Both the position numbers and the translations under genes were made by a program. This document shows, in pieces, positions 33,286-43,382 of a stretch of DNA of 64,000 bases; the first letter of the stretch is position 1, and each line of letters begins with the position of its first letter. The DNA lies in NCBI GenBank assembly GCA_027484825.1, contig JAIXSE010000021.1, positions 372,001-436,000 of the forward strand. The letters run 5' to 3'. A model generated the notes under the pieces. That model was not told the DNA's origin. It did not search any database and saw nothing but the letters and a program-made list of their open reading frames with translations. The DNA comes from Rubrivivax sp. Lineage in GTDB: Bacteria; Pseudomonadota; Gammaproteobacteria; Burkholderiales; Burkholderiaceae_C.

Positions 33286-34654
33286 GCGACTGCAGCACCG
33301 TCGGCAGCAGCTCGCTGACCGTCGGGTGGATGCGCACCCCGCCGGTGAGGATGTCGGTGTAGGGCGTGCGCGCCGCCATCACGTCCAGCAGGGACTGGAT
33401 GGCTTCGTCGCCGTCCACGCCCAGAATCGTGGCGCTCACCAGGGCGCGGGTCTGGGCGTCCACGATCAGCTTGATGAAGCCCGCGTCTTCACCCTTTTCC
33501 ACGGCGCGGCCCACCCGTGTCATGGGACGGGTGCCGATCAGCGCCGGGCGACCGCTCTTGCGCACCTCCTGCTCGCTCAGTCCGATGCGGGCCAGCGGTG
33601 GGTCGGTGTAGAGCGCATAGGTGACCAGCCGGTCCTTGATGCTGCGCTGGGTGCCGTTGAACAGGTTGTCGGCCAGCACCTCGAAGTCGTTCCAGGCGGT
33701 GTGGGTGAAGGCGCCGCGCCCATTGCAATCCCCCAGGGCCCAAATGTGCGGCACATTGGTTTGCAGCTGGTCATTGACCTGGACATAGCCGCGCGCATCT
33801 AAGGCCACGCCGGCGCGGTCCAGTCCGAGGTCATGGGTGTTGGGCTGGCGGCCGGTGGCGATCAGCACATGGCTGCCCAGCAGCCGGGGCTCGCCTTCCT
33901 TGCAGTTGACCTCCACCGCGATCTCGTCCCGGGCCGGGGCCAGCCGCACACATTCGGCGCCGGTGCGGATGGCGATGCCTTCGCCTTCCAGCAACTGCTG
34001 CAGCGCCTGGGCCACGTCCGGGTCCTCGCGGGGCACCAGTTGCTGGCCGCGCTGGACCACCGTCACCTCGGCGCCGAAGCGGCGGAACATCTGCGCAAAC
34101 TCCAGACCGATGTAGCTGCCCCCCACTACCACCAGATGCCGCGGCAGCCGCTCCAGCTGCATGATGCTGGCGTTGGTGAGCCAGGGTACGTCCGCCAACC
34201 CTTCCACCCCGGGCTGAGCCGGCCGCCCGCCGACGTTCAGGATGATGCGGTCGGCCTGAAGACGCCGCTGGCCGACGCGCACGGTGTGGTCGTCCTCGAA
34301 CTGCGCATGGCCCATGATCAGCTCCACCTGACGCATGCCGCGCAGCCACAGATCTACGCTCTGGCGGGACTTGCCGGAGATCCGGTCCTTGCGGGCCAGC
34401 ACCGCCGCCAGGTCGACCGCCGCCCCGTCCGGCACCCGCACGCCCCAGCGCTGCGCATGCTGCACCACCCAGGCCGCATGGGCGCTGGCCACCATCGCCT
34501 TGGTGGGGATGCAGCCGGTGTTGACGCAGGTGCCGCCGACACGGCTGCGCTCGATCACCGCCACCCGCCATCCGGCCTGGGACATGCGTTCGGCCAGCGG
34601 TGGCCCCGCCTGGCCGGCGCCGATGATGAGGGCGTCAAAGGAGGTGGCTTCCAT
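33263..34654 (-). CDS. FAD-dependent pyridine nucleotide-disulfide oxidoreductase (mercuric-reductase-like)
   Basis: 463 residues from the ATG at 34654. The FAD motif DALIIGAGQAGPPLAERMSQ is followed by the redox-active pair in VGGTCVNTGCIPTKAM, the NAD motif VVVGGSYIGLEFAQMFRRFG, the second FAD motif IWALGDCNGRGAFTHTAWND, and the dimerisation-domain RIHPTVSELLPT. It resembles MerA without the N-terminal metal-binding domain and without the C-terminal cysteine pair, so mercury reduction is unlikely. The redox partner is unknown. It diverges from frmR and converges with the LysR gene, overlapping it by 23 bases. Confidence 0.88.
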   Translation of the reverse strand: MEATSFDALIIGAGQAGPPLAERMSQAGWRVAVIERSRVGGTCVNTGCIPTKAMVASAHAAWVVQHAQRWGVRVPDGAAVDLAAVLARKDRISGKSRQSVDLWLRGMRQVELIMGHAQFEDDHTVRVGQRRLQADRIILNVGGRPAQPGVEGLADVPWLTNASIMQLERLPRHLVVVGGSYIGLEFAQMFRRFGAEVTVVQRGQQLVPREDPDVAQALQQLLEGEGIAIRTGAECVRLAPARDEIAVEVNCKEGEPRLLGSHVLIATGRQPNTHDLGLDRAGVALDARGYVQVNDQLQTNVPHIWALGDCNGRGAFTHTAWNDFEVLADNLFNGTQRSIKDRLVTYALYTDPPLARIGLSEQEVRKSGRPALIGTRPMTRVGRAVEKGEDAGFIKLIVDAQTRALVSATILGVDGDEAIQSLLDVMAARTPYTDILTGGVRIHPTVSELLPTVLQSLKPMPDS

Positions 34655-34789
34655 GCGGGCGCTTTCCTGAGGGGAGGGGACCCAGCCTAGGAGCATCCGG
34701 CATGCCGCGCAAGGCGTGCCGGGTGCGCATCCGCCGTCTGGATGGGCGAATGGTGTCCCCCATGGAGGGGAGGACGACTTCTCGGATGC

Positions 34790-34817
34790 TTGACGATACC
34801 CCCAGGGGGTATAGACT
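34790..34817 (+). promoter_or_regulatory. frmR promoter with overlapping FrmR-type operator
   Basis: A -35 box TTGACG (34790-34795) and a -10-like TAGACT (34812-34817) flank the 17-bp palindrome ATACCCCCAGGGGGTAT (34796-34812). G/C-tract palindromes bordered by AT are typical for the CsoR/RcnR/FrmR family. Sitting between -35 and -10, the site would block the promoter until formaldehyde modifies FrmR. Confidence 0.7.
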
Positions 34818-34825
34818 TCGCCTCC

Positions 34826-35101
34826 ATGCCACATGCGCCGGAAGACAAACGCAAGGCCCTGCTGCGGGTACGCCGCATCCAGGGGCAGACCGAGGCTTTG
34901 GCGCGCGCGCTGGAGGCCGGGGAAGACTGCGGCCCGGTGCTGGTGCAACTGGCGGCCATTCGCGGGGCGGTGAATGGCCTGATGTCGGAAATCCTGCAAT
35001 CCCATATCCGCGAGGAACTGGGCGCGCTGCCGGAGGCGGATGATCGCCATGCCCGGCTCGCCCAGGACATGACCACGCTGGTGCGCACCTATCTCAAATG
35101 A
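34826..35101 (+). CDS. frmR: FrmR/RcnR-family formaldehyde-responsive repressor
   Basis: 91 residues from the ATG at 34826, eight bases past the -10-like box, so the mRNA is nearly leaderless. The all-helical CsoR/RcnR fold is visible: PHAPEDKRKALLRVRRIQGQTEALARALEAGEDCGPVLVQLAAIRGAVNGLMSEILQSHIREEL. It has the single conserved Cys in EDCGPVLVQ and an N-terminal Pro, as in FrmR, where formaldehyde cross-links Pro2 and Cys35. The glutathione-dependent formaldehyde dehydrogenase gene follows 54 bp downstream, which supports FrmR over the metal sensors CsoR and RcnR. Confidence 0.85.
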   Translation: MPHAPEDKRKALLRVRRIQGQTEALARALEAGEDCGPVLVQLAAIRGAVNGLMSEILQSHIREELGALPEADDRHARLAQDMTTLVRTYLK

Positions 35102-36265
<1,164 letters not shown>

Positions 36266-36356
36266 ACTGGGTTCGCTGCGTAGCTTGATTTAGTGCAAGG
36301 ACAGGCGATGAGGTCGCTGGCAGGATGGTTCGCTTCATGACTGAAACGGCCTGCCC

Positions 36357-37589
36357 ATGCCCAGCACCTTGTCCCTGTTCGACCGTCTCAAGCTCGCCGG
36401 TCTTCAGCCGCTGACCCTGGCCGGACGTCAACTGCTGCCCATTGTCCAGGGCGGCATGGGGGTGGGCGTGTCCGCCCACCGGCTGGCAGGCAGTGTGGCG
36501 GCGCAAGGGGCGATGGGCACCATCTCGTCGGTGGACCTTCGCCGTCACCACCCGGACCTGATGGCCCAGTGCAGCAGCGCCGAGGTCGGCTCCGACCTGG
36601 AGGCCCGCAAGACCGCCATCGTGGCGGCGAACCAGGTGGCCCTGGCTCGTGAGATCCAGCGCGCCCGCGAGCTGTGCAAGCAAAGCGGCCTGCTGGCCGT
36701 CAACATCATGCGGGCCGTGAGTGACTACGCCAGCTCCGTGCGCACCTCGCTGGAGCAGGGGGTGGACGCGCTGGTCGTGGGCGCCGGCCTTCCGCTGGAA
36801 CTGCCCGACCTGGCCAGTGACCATCCCAAGACCGCGCTGATTCCCATCCTCTCCGATGCCCGTGGGGTGTCCCTGCTGTGGCGCAAGTGGGAACGCCGCA
36901 AGCGCGTGCCGGACGCCATCATCATCGAGCATCCGGGCCATGCCGGCGGTCATCTGGGCGCGGCCCGGGTGGCCGATGTGTCGGACAGTCGCTTTGATTT
37001 TGAGGTGGTCATCCCCGCCGTGCTCCAGTGGATCCGGGACGCCGGCATGGAAGGCCGGGTGCCGCTGATTGCGGCCGGCGGCATCCGCCGCTGCGAGGAC
37101 ATCCAGCGCCTGCAGGCCCTGGGCGCGGATGGCGTGCAGATGGGCACGCCGTTTGTGGCCACCCATGAATGCGACGCCCATCCGGAATTCAAACGGGTGC
37201 TGGCCGAGGCGCCGGACGAAGCGCTGGTGGAATTCACCAGCGTCGCCGGGCTGCCCGCGCGTGCGGTCATGACCCCCTGGCTGCGCAAATATCTGGGCGC
37301 GGAACAGCGGCTGCAGACCGTGGCCCAGCTGAAGAAGCACTGCACCATGGCCTTCGATTGCCTGGCCCAATGCGGCCTGCGGGACGGGCTCAAGGGTTGG
37401 GGCCAGTTCTGCATCGACCAGCGGCTGGCCGCCGCCCTGCGAGGCGAGGTCGACAAGGGCCTGTTCTTCCGCGGCAAGGGCGCTTTGCCCTTCGGCGCGC
37501 AAATCGCGTCCGTGCGGGAGCTGCTGGAACGGGTGCTGACCCCGGCCAGCGAGCTGTCGCTGGCGCCTCAGACCAGCCCGGGCACCTGA
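36357..37589 (+). CDS. Nitronate monooxygenase / 2-nitropropane dioxygenase family flavoprotein
   Basis: 410 residues. An FMN-binding TIM barrel begins LLPIVQGGMGVGVSAHRLAGSVAAQGAMGTISSVDL and shows IIIEHPGHAGGHLGA, with the His expected at the active site. It then shows VPLIAAGGIRRCEDIQRLQALGADGVQMGTPFVATHEC, the phosphate-binding part of the FMN site. This is the NMO family, whose members oxidise alkyl nitronates or, in related branches, act as enoyl reductases. It is extended by about 80 C-terminal residues relative to short members. It converges with the serine acetyltransferase gene and overlaps its end by 22 bases. Confidence 0.85.
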   Translation: MPSTLSLFDRLKLAGLQPLTLAGRQLLPIVQGGMGVGVSAHRLAGSVAAQGAMGTISSVDLRRHHPDLMAQCSSAEVGSDLEARKTAIVAANQVALAREIQRARELCKQSGLLAVNIMRAVSDYASSVRTSLEQGVDALVVGAGLPLELPDLASDHPKTALIPILSDARGVSLLWRKWERRKRVPDAIIIEHPGHAGGHLGAARVADVSDSRFDFEVVIPAVLQWIRDAGMEGRVPLIAAGGIRRCEDIQRLQALGADGVQMGTPFVATHECDAHPEFKRVLAEAPDEALVEFTSVAGLPARAVMTPWLRKYLGAEQRLQTVAQLKKHCTMAFDCLAQCGLRDGLKGWGQFCIDQRLAAALRGEVDKGLFFRGKGALPFGAQIASVRELLERVLTPASELSLAPQTSPGT

Positions 37590-38506
37590 CTCTGCGAGTT
37601 GGCCTGGCTGATGTGGCTGCCGGGCTCAATGCTGCGGGTGAGCCACACATTGCCGCCAATCACCGAGCCCTTGCCCAGAGTGATGCGGCCCAGGATGGTG
37701 GCCCCGGCATAGATCACCACATCGTCCTCCACCACCGGATGGCGGGGGGCGCCCTTGCGGATCTGGCCCTGCTCGTCGGTGGGGAAGCTGCGCGCGCCCA
37801 GCGTCACCGCCTGGTAGATGCGGACCCGCTCGCCAATCACCGCCGTCTCGCCAATCACCACACCGGTGCCGTGATCGATGAACAGCCCAGGCCCGATGGT
37901 GGCGCCGGGATGGATGTCGATGCCGGTGCGGCTGTGGGCCAGCTCGGCCACGATGCGGGCCAGCAGCGGCACCCCGAGCGTGTAGAGCTTGTGGGCCAGA
38001 CGATGGTGGATCATGGCGGCGATGCCGGGGTAGCACAGCAGCACCTCGTCCACACTGCGGGCGGCTGGGTCGCCCTGGAAGGCGGCCAGCACATCGGCGT
38101 CCAGCAGGCGGCGGATCGTGGGCAGCTCGCGGGCGAAGTCGGCCGTCACCTGATCGGCCTGGGCCAGCATCTCCGGCGCGGCTTGTGCACTGGGGTCCGC
38201 ACCGGAGGCATAACTCAGTTCCAGCAGCACTTGCTGTCGCAGCGCCTGCAACTGGGTGTCCAGCATGTGGCCGATGTAGTAGTCCTCCGCCTCCGGCCGC
38301 AGGGTGGGCGGGCCCAGCCGCAGCGGAAAGAGCACGCCGCGCAGCCCCTGCACGATCCCGTCCAGCACCTCGGTGGAGGGAAGCTCCCGGCCCCGCGGCT
38401 CATGCGCACGGTGCTGCTCGCGCCAGGCCTGGCGGGCGGCCCGCAGGCCCGCTACGACGTCGTCCAAAGGCCAGTCGCCGCCGAGGCGTTTGGGGGCATT
38501 GCTCAC
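37568..38506 (-). CDS. epsC: Serine O-acetyltransferase, EpsC type
   Basis: 312 residues from a GTG at 38506 preceded by AGGA; an upstream ATG at 38578 would place the terminator of the previous gene inside the protein. The helical N-terminal domain is followed by the left-handed beta helix of hexapeptide repeats: HSRTGIDIHPGATIGPGLFIDHGTGVVIGETAVIGERVRIYQAVTLGA and VVEDDVVIYAGATILGRITLG. Catalytic His/Asp pairs lie in IDHGTG and HP. It makes O-acetylserine from serine and acetyl-CoA, the committed step to cysteine. The longer N-terminus and the ARSFPTDEQGQIRKGAPRHP insert match EpsC-like rather than E. coli CysE forms. Confidence 0.9.
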   Translation of the reverse strand: MSNAPKRLGGDWPLDDVVAGLRAARQAWREQHRAHEPRGRELPSTEVLDGIVQGLRGVLFPLRLGPPTLRPEAEDYYIGHMLDTQLQALRQQVLLELSYASGADPSAQAAPEMLAQADQVTADFARELPTIRRLLDADVLAAFQGDPAARSVDEVLLCYPGIAAMIHHRLAHKLYTLGVPLLARIVAELAHSRTGIDIHPGATIGPGLFIDHGTGVVIGETAVIGERVRIYQAVTLGARSFPTDEQGQIRKGAPRHPVVEDDVVIYAGATILGRITLGKGSVIGGNVWLTRSIEPGSHISQANSQSQVPGLV

Positions 38507-38549
38507 GAAGAGATCCTGAGAGAAGAAACAGGGCCCAAGCCTAACAAAC

Positions 38550-38575
38550 AAAAAAAACCCAGGCCGAGGCCTGGG
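38550..38575 (-). terminator. Intrinsic terminator, minus strand
   Basis: CCCAGGCC-GA-GGCCTGGG (38558-38575) has an 8-bp perfect stem. On the minus strand it is followed by eight T residues (38557-38550), ending transcription of the small gene at 38638-39033. Confidence 0.85.
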
Positions 38576-38637
38576 CAAGCTGCTTAGGGAAGCAGGAGGT
38601 AATCGTGTCCGGGCCTCGCATCCCGGTGAGCGCGCCC

Positions 38638-39033
38638 TCAGGCGGCGCAGGCCACCACATCAAAGAGCTGAAGCCGCGGCGCGCGGATCACCAAATGGGT
38701 GGGCATCAGCGCCGGGGCGTTGGCAATGCCGACCAGCACCAGGTCGTTGCCTAGTTGGACGGCGGTGGCGCCGTCCTCGCCGCTCCAGCGCACCCGGCCG
38801 ACCAGGCACACCCGGCCTTGCTCTTCAAAGATGGCTTCTTCCTCGTGGCCGCTGGCCGCGACTTCATAGCCCCAGGTCAGCATGCCAGGCACGGCCAGCT
38901 CCACCTGGCGGCGGGCGCCTTCTTCCGGCCGCAGGCCCACCCATTGGGCGGTGCCCCAGCCCAGCGGCGACTCGAAGGTCACCATCGAGGTGCTGCCGTT
39001 GAACGGCCGAAACTGATGAAGCTGAACCTGCAT
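38638..39033 (-). CDS. Small protein of unknown function
   Basis: 131 residues from the ATG at 39033 (MQVQLHQFRPF). It looks like a compact beta-rich cytosolic protein (TFESPLGWGTAQWVGL, VRWSGEDGATAVQLGNDLVLVG) with no signal peptide, membrane helix or recognised motif. A clear terminator follows 62 bases after its stop, and it appears monocistronic. I do not recognise the family. Confidence 0.65.
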   Translation of the reverse strand: MQVQLHQFRPFNGSTSMVTFESPLGWGTAQWVGLRPEEGARRQVELAVPGMLTWGYEVAASGHEEEAIFEEQGRVCLVGRVRWSGEDGATAVQLGNDLVLVGIANAPALMPTHLVIRAPRLQLFDVVACAA

Positions 39034-39295
39034 GTCCCATGTCCTGATGGCCGGGATCCGTCCCGGTCTGTCGATGGATACGAACTGTCGCAGCCTGCCG
39101 TTTCATGACCGTTTCACGACGCAACAAGCGACCGCAGTCCTGGCCCCCGGACTGGACACGCCCTCTTTGGGGGGAGGTGAACGCCGTAGTGCCGTAGAGC
39201 CGGCAACAGCGATACTCCAAGGCCCCCGAAAGACCACGGGGCGCCCCTAAATTGCCATCAAACAGACTGCAGCCATGACCTGCAGGGAGGACAAG

Positions 39296-41236
39296 GTGTT
39301 ACGTCAAACCTCAACCATCATGCAACGACGCCTGTCGTCATGGACGGTGGCCATTGCGCCGCGCAAGGTCCTGCTGGTTCTTGCGTCGGTGGCCGCCTGG
39401 AGCGCCCCCAGCGCGTGGGCCGGTTGCACGGTGGAGAGCATGGACATTCCGGTGCGCATCGTGCATTCACGCCCGGTCGCCACGCTCGTCCTGAATGGCA
39501 CCGAGGTGCCGATGCTGGTGGACAGCGGCGCCTTCTTCAGCATGCTGGCACCGTCCACCGCCGAGCAGTTGCAATTGCGCCAGCGAAACCTGCCCTTTGA
39601 GATGCGCATCGACGGCTACACCGGCGCCATTGACGCGCGGGCCGCCCGCGTGGCGCGGGTGGGGCTGAGGAATTCCGAGATCAAGGACGTTGACTTCGTC
39701 GTGGGCGGCACGGAGCTGGGCGCCGGCATCATGGGCGTGCTGGGGCGCAACATCCTGTCCATTGCGGACACCGAATACGACCTCGCCCACGGCGTCATCC
39801 GTCTGGCGGCTCCCAACAAGGAGTGCAAGGACTCCAACCTGGCCTATTGGGCGAACGGCGCACCGGTGATCCAGGTGCCGATGGAGCGCCGCAGGAACAA
39901 TCGAGATACCGCCATCCGAGTGCCGGTGGCCATCAATGGCAAGAGTGCCGTGGCGCTGATGGATACCGGCGCGCCCGAAACCGTGCTGACCCTGTCGACC
40001 GCCAAGAGGGCTGGCATCTCGAAGGAGAGCCTGAAGGTGGCCGGCTTCGCCTCGGGCGCCGGAGAGGGCAAGGTGAAGGCGTATCTGGGCATGGTGGACC
40101 TGTTTGAGATCGGCGGCGAGAAGATTGCCCACAACACGCTACGGATCGACGACAACGACACCTTCTCCGACGGTCTGCTGCTGGGGCTGGATTACTTCCT
40201 GGCGCACCGGGTGTATGTGTCGCGTCTGCAAGGGCAGGTGTATGCCACCTGGAACGGCAGCCCGATCTTTGCGCGGCAAAAGGGACGCGAGGCCAGTGAA
40301 TACGACCAGCGTTATGCCGCTCGTCCTGACGAAGTGGAGGCGGACAACGCCGACGCTCTGGCGCGGCGTGGCAATGCCTTTGCGGCGAATCGGGATCCTG
40401 CACGGGCGCTGGAAGATCTGGGGCGCGCGATTGACCTGGCACCGACCGTGCCGGCCTACCGGCTGGATCGTGCGCGGGTGCTGCTGGCGCTCAAGCGGGG
40501 TGACGAGGCGCTGCTGGATCTGGATGAAGCGCTCCGGCTGGATCCGGCCCTCGCGGAAGCGCGGGTGACGCGGGCCAGTCTGCGGGTGGCGGGTCGCAAG
40601 CCTGCGCTCGCGCTGGAAGATCTGACGGTGCTGGACACTCAGCTGGCACCGTCCGCGCCGCAGCGTCTGCGTATGGCGGAGTTCTACCGGCGGCTCGGAC
40701 GTCTGCCGGATGCGATCCGGCAATGGTCGCTGTGGCTGCCGACTCATGAAAGCGACCATGACTATGCGGCGGCGCTCAATGGCCGGTGCCGGGCGCGGAC
40801 CCGTTTGGCGGTGGATCTGAAGCTGGCGGTGGAGGACTGCAAGGCGGCGGTCTCGCAGGACAAGACGGTGGCGGATTTCCGGGAGAGCCTGGGATGGGCG
40901 TATCTGCGGTCCGGGGAGGCGGATCGGGCACGCAATGCGTTTGATGCGGCCCTGGAAATGGATGGCAAGCGAAGTTGGTCGCTTTATGGGCGGGGGATGG
41001 CGTTCTTGCAATTGAAGGACGCGGCGGCGAGTCAGCGTGATTTGCAGGCGGCGCGTGCGCTCAATGCGAATATGGATGCGGCTGTGCGGGCGGCTGGGTT
41101 GGATGTGGCGCCGGATGCGCCTGCGCCGGCGCCTGCTTCGGTACGGAATCCGGCGGCGGGGGTGGCGCCGGTGCCGCCTGTTGAGGGGGAGACGGGGCAG
41201 GGTCCCGGCTCTGGCGTGGAGCGCGCCTCAGAATGA
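39296..41236 (+). CDS. Exported tandem retropepsin-like aspartic protease with TPR repeats
   Basis: 646 residues from a GTG at 39296, chosen because GGGAGG lies five bases upstream; ATG codons at 39275 and 39320 are alternatives. A signal peptide (RKVLLVLASVAAWSAPSAWAG) precedes two retropepsin-like domains, each with its own D-S/T-G motif: LVDSGAF (Asp76) and LMDTGAPE (Asp223), followed by GVLGRNIL and GLLLGLDYF. From about residue 345, TPR helices repeat (ADALARRGNAFAANRDPARALEDLGRAIDLAP and similar). Fold predictions for such proteins give a pepsin-like pair in one chain. A periplasmic protease or scaffold role is inferred. Confidence 0.8.
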   Translation: MLRQTSTIMQRRLSSWTVAIAPRKVLLVLASVAAWSAPSAWAGCTVESMDIPVRIVHSRPVATLVLNGTEVPMLVDSGAFFSMLAPSTAEQLQLRQRNLPFEMRIDGYTGAIDARAARVARVGLRNSEIKDVDFVVGGTELGAGIMGVLGRNILSIADTEYDLAHGVIRLAAPNKECKDSNLAYWANGAPVIQVPMERRRNNRDTAIRVPVAINGKSAVALMDTGAPETVLTLSTAKRAGISKESLKVAGFASGAGEGKVKAYLGMVDLFEIGGEKIAHNTLRIDDNDTFSDGLLLGLDYFLAHRVYVSRLQGQVYATWNGSPIFARQKGREASEYDQRYAARPDEVEADNADALARRGNAFAANRDPARALEDLGRAIDLAPTVPAYRLDRARVLLALKRGDEALLDLDEALRLDPALAEARVTRASLRVAGRKPALALEDLTVLDTQLAPSAPQRLRMAEFYRRLGRLPDAIRQWSLWLPTHESDHDYAAALNGRCRARTRLAVDLKLAVEDCKAAVSQDKTVADFRESLGWAYLRSGEADRARNAFDAALEMDGKRSWSLYGRGMAFLQLKDAAASQRDLQAARALNANMDAAVRAAGLDVAPDAPAPAPASVRNPAAGVAPVPPVEGETGQGPGSGVERASE

Positions 41237-41293
41237 AGAGGCGCTTTGCAGCGACAGCGGGCATGTTCCGTTGCAAACAACTTGGAGGCAGGG

Positions 41294-41581
41294 GTGAGCA
41301 ACGATAAGGAACTGGTCAGCGTAGGGAACTTCAAGAACGAGACAGACCGGCCTCTGGTTCTGTATCTGGAGATGCTGTGTGCGGAAGTCCATCTGTCGCC
41401 AGGCCACGAGGTTGAGCTACTAGGCACGGCTTCACCGGAACTGCTCCCGATTTCGGTCCTCGTGTCGGACGGCGCCTTGACGGTCTACCCGCATCGTCTC
41501 TCCGACCCCGAGTGGCATGTGCGGTTCAAGGGAAAGCTCATTTCGGCAGGGTGGCCGACGAGGCTCTCGGAGCACGAGTAA
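41294..41581 (+). CDS. Small protein of unknown function
   Basis: 95 residues from a GTG at 41294 with GGAGG five bases upstream. An acidic beta-rich protein (FKNETDRPLVLYLEMLCAEVHLSPGHEVELLG) without signal or membrane segments. It lies at the border of the accessory region, 63 bp before an IS1182-type element, and its base composition is already less GC-rich than the upstream protease gene. Not recognised; carriage as a gene cassette is possible but no attC site follows it. Confidence 0.55.
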   Translation: MSNDKELVSVGNFKNETDRPLVLYLEMLCAEVHLSPGHEVELLGTASPELLPISVLVSDGALTVYPHRLSDPEWHVRFKGKLISAGWPTRLSEHE

Positions 41582-41644
41582 TCGTCCGGGGAAGACCGCT
41601 TCCCGCCTGAAGCGGCCACCTGCCGTGAAGGGCGGCTCTGCAGC

Positions 41645-43333
41645 GAGGCTGTGTGAAAACCCTCCTTGGAACGCGCGCGCAGTTGCCTAGATTGTGGTGA
41701 CACCACTCTTGGGCTGGGACATGAAGCGATTCATCGAGGGAGAAGATCGGCACCAGGTCACGCTGCTGCCGGAGTGTCTGGACGACTTCATTGACGCAGA
41801 CAACACGGTCCGGGTCGTCGACGTCTTCATCGACGAGCTGGATCTCGCAGCGCTGGGCTTCGAGGGAGCGAGTCCTGCTGCGACGGGCCGCCCCTCGTAT
41901 CACCCGGCGGTTCTCTTGAAGCTGTATTTGTACGGCTATCTCAATCGCATCCAGTCCAGCCGGCGCCTTGAGCGCGAATGCCAGCGTAATGTGGAGCTGA
42001 TGTGGCTGACGGGAAGGCTGGCTCCTGACTTCAAGACCATCGCCGACTTCCGCCGGAACAACGGCAAAGGCATTCGCAATGTCTGTCGCCGCTTTGTGAT
42101 GCTGTGTCGAGAGCTGAAGCTGTTTACCGAATCCATCGTTGCCATCGATGGCAGCAAGTTCAAGGCGGTCAACAACCGCGAGCGCAACTACACGCCAGGA
42201 AAGATTGAACGTCGCGAACGTGAGCTGGAAGAGAGTATCCAGCGCTATCTCGATGCATTGGAGACGGCCGACCGGACGCAGCCGGTGGAGATGCAGGCCA
42301 AGACGGCGCGCCTGCAAGGAAAGATTCAGAAGATGCGGCAGCGCATGCAAGAGCTTCAAGCCGTGAAGGCACAGCTTCAGGCCCTACCCGATCAGCAGCT
42401 CTCACAGACCGATCCCGATGCGCGCGCGATGACCACGTACAGCGCCAAGGGCACGGCAATGGTGGGCTACAACGTGCAAACGGCTGTCGACACCAAGAGT
42501 CACTTGATCGTTGCGCATGAAGTGACCAACACCGGCAGCGACCGAGCCCAGCTCTGCGCCATCGCCGTAGCCGCGAGAGAAGCCATGGGTAAGCGTCGAC
42601 TGACAGCCATCGCCGATCGCGGGTACTACAGCAGTCAAGTCCTCAAGGACTGCGAAGACGCAGGCGTCGCCGCGGTGGTCCCCAAGCCGATGACGTCCAA
42701 CGCAAGGGCAGAAGGACGATTCGACAAGACAGACTTCATCTACATCGCTCGGGAAGACCAGTACCAATGCCCAGCAGGGCAGCGAGCGATACACCGCTTC
42801 AGTCGAGAAGAGGATGGCCTGCCGATCCGCATTTACTGGTCCAGCGCCTGCCCATCGTGCCCCATGAAAGCTCAGTGCACGACCAGCGAGTACCGCCGCA
42901 TCAGGCGTTGGGAGCACGAAGAGGTCGCTGAAAGGGTGCAGCAGCGATTGGACCGCATGCCGGAGGCCATGACGGTACGCAAACGCACCATTGAGCATGT
43001 GTTCGGCACCCTCAAGCACTGGATGGGCTGGACCCACTTCCTGATGCGCGGCATCGAGAACGTCGGCACCGAGATGAGCTTGAGCGTGCTGGCCTACAAC
43101 TTCAAGCGCGTGCTGGGCATACTTGGCTTCGCAAAAGCCAGAAGGGCAATGAGACTGCTCGGGGCGTGAGGCCCTTCTCCATTGCCGCTGCGCGTCTCAC
43201 ACGAGCCTTCAAACGGTCTCCTGCGCTCCGACTGCATCGGGAACCCCAAAAATGTGATTGCGCTCGCCCAACTGGGCACACAGCGCCTCAGTTGACGTTC
43301 AAGGAAGCCGCCGCAACGTTCTCACACAGCCTC
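41645..43333 (+). mobile_element. Intact IS1182-type insertion sequence
   Basis: The ends are inverted repeats: left GAGGCTGTGTGAAAAC (41645-41660) and right, on the minus strand, GAGGCTGTGTGAGAAC (43333-43318), with one mismatch in 16. The element is 1689 bp and carries one transposase gene. The flanking bases CAGC occur on both sides (41641-41644 and 43334-43337), a 4-bp target duplication consistent with recent insertion. Confidence 0.8.
41721..43169 (+). CDS. IS1182-family transposase
   Basis: 482 residues from the ATG at 41721 (MKRFIEGEDRHQVTLLPECLDDFI). The N-terminal DUF772-type domain is visible as RPSYHPAVLLKLYLYGYLNRIQSSRRLERECQRNVELMWLTG. The DDE nuclease core has IVAIDGSKFKAVN, TAIADRGYYSS and, near the C-terminus, RKRTIEHVFGTLKHWMG with the catalytic Glu. 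A coiled coil lies between (residues about 150-210). The reading frame is undisturbed, so the element is probably active. Confidence 0.92.
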   Translation: MKRFIEGEDRHQVTLLPECLDDFIDADNTVRVVDVFIDELDLAALGFEGASPAATGRPSYHPAVLLKLYLYGYLNRIQSSRRLERECQRNVELMWLTGRLAPDFKTIADFRRNNGKGIRNVCRRFVMLCRELKLFTESIVAIDGSKFKAVNNRERNYTPGKIERRERELEESIQRYLDALETADRTQPVEMQAKTARLQGKIQKMRQRMQELQAVKAQLQALPDQQLSQTDPDARAMTTYSAKGTAMVGYNVQTAVDTKSHLIVAHEVTNTGSDRAQLCAIAVAAREAMGKRRLTAIADRGYYSSQVLKDCEDAGVAAVVPKPMTSNARAEGRFDKTDFIYIAREDQYQCPAGQRAIHRFSREEDGLPIRIYWSSACPSCPMKAQCTTSEYRRIRRWEHEEVAERVQQRLDRMPEAMTVRKRTIEHVFGTLKHWMGWTHFLMRGIENVGTEMSLSVLAYNFKRVLGILGFAKARRAMRLLGA

Positions 43334-43382
43334 CAGCGGTCGCAGTCATTCGACTTGCAGACCTCGACGACCGGAAGCAGTC

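Noticed and set aside
33263-34654. Mercuric reductase (MerA)
   Set aside because: The heavy-metal-associated N-terminal domain and the C-terminal vicinal cysteines are missing and there are no mer neighbours.
41606-43332. attC site after the small gene at 41294-41581
   Set aside because: CCGCTTC/GAAGCGG arms are present but no RYYYAAC/GTTRRRY core pair could be found.
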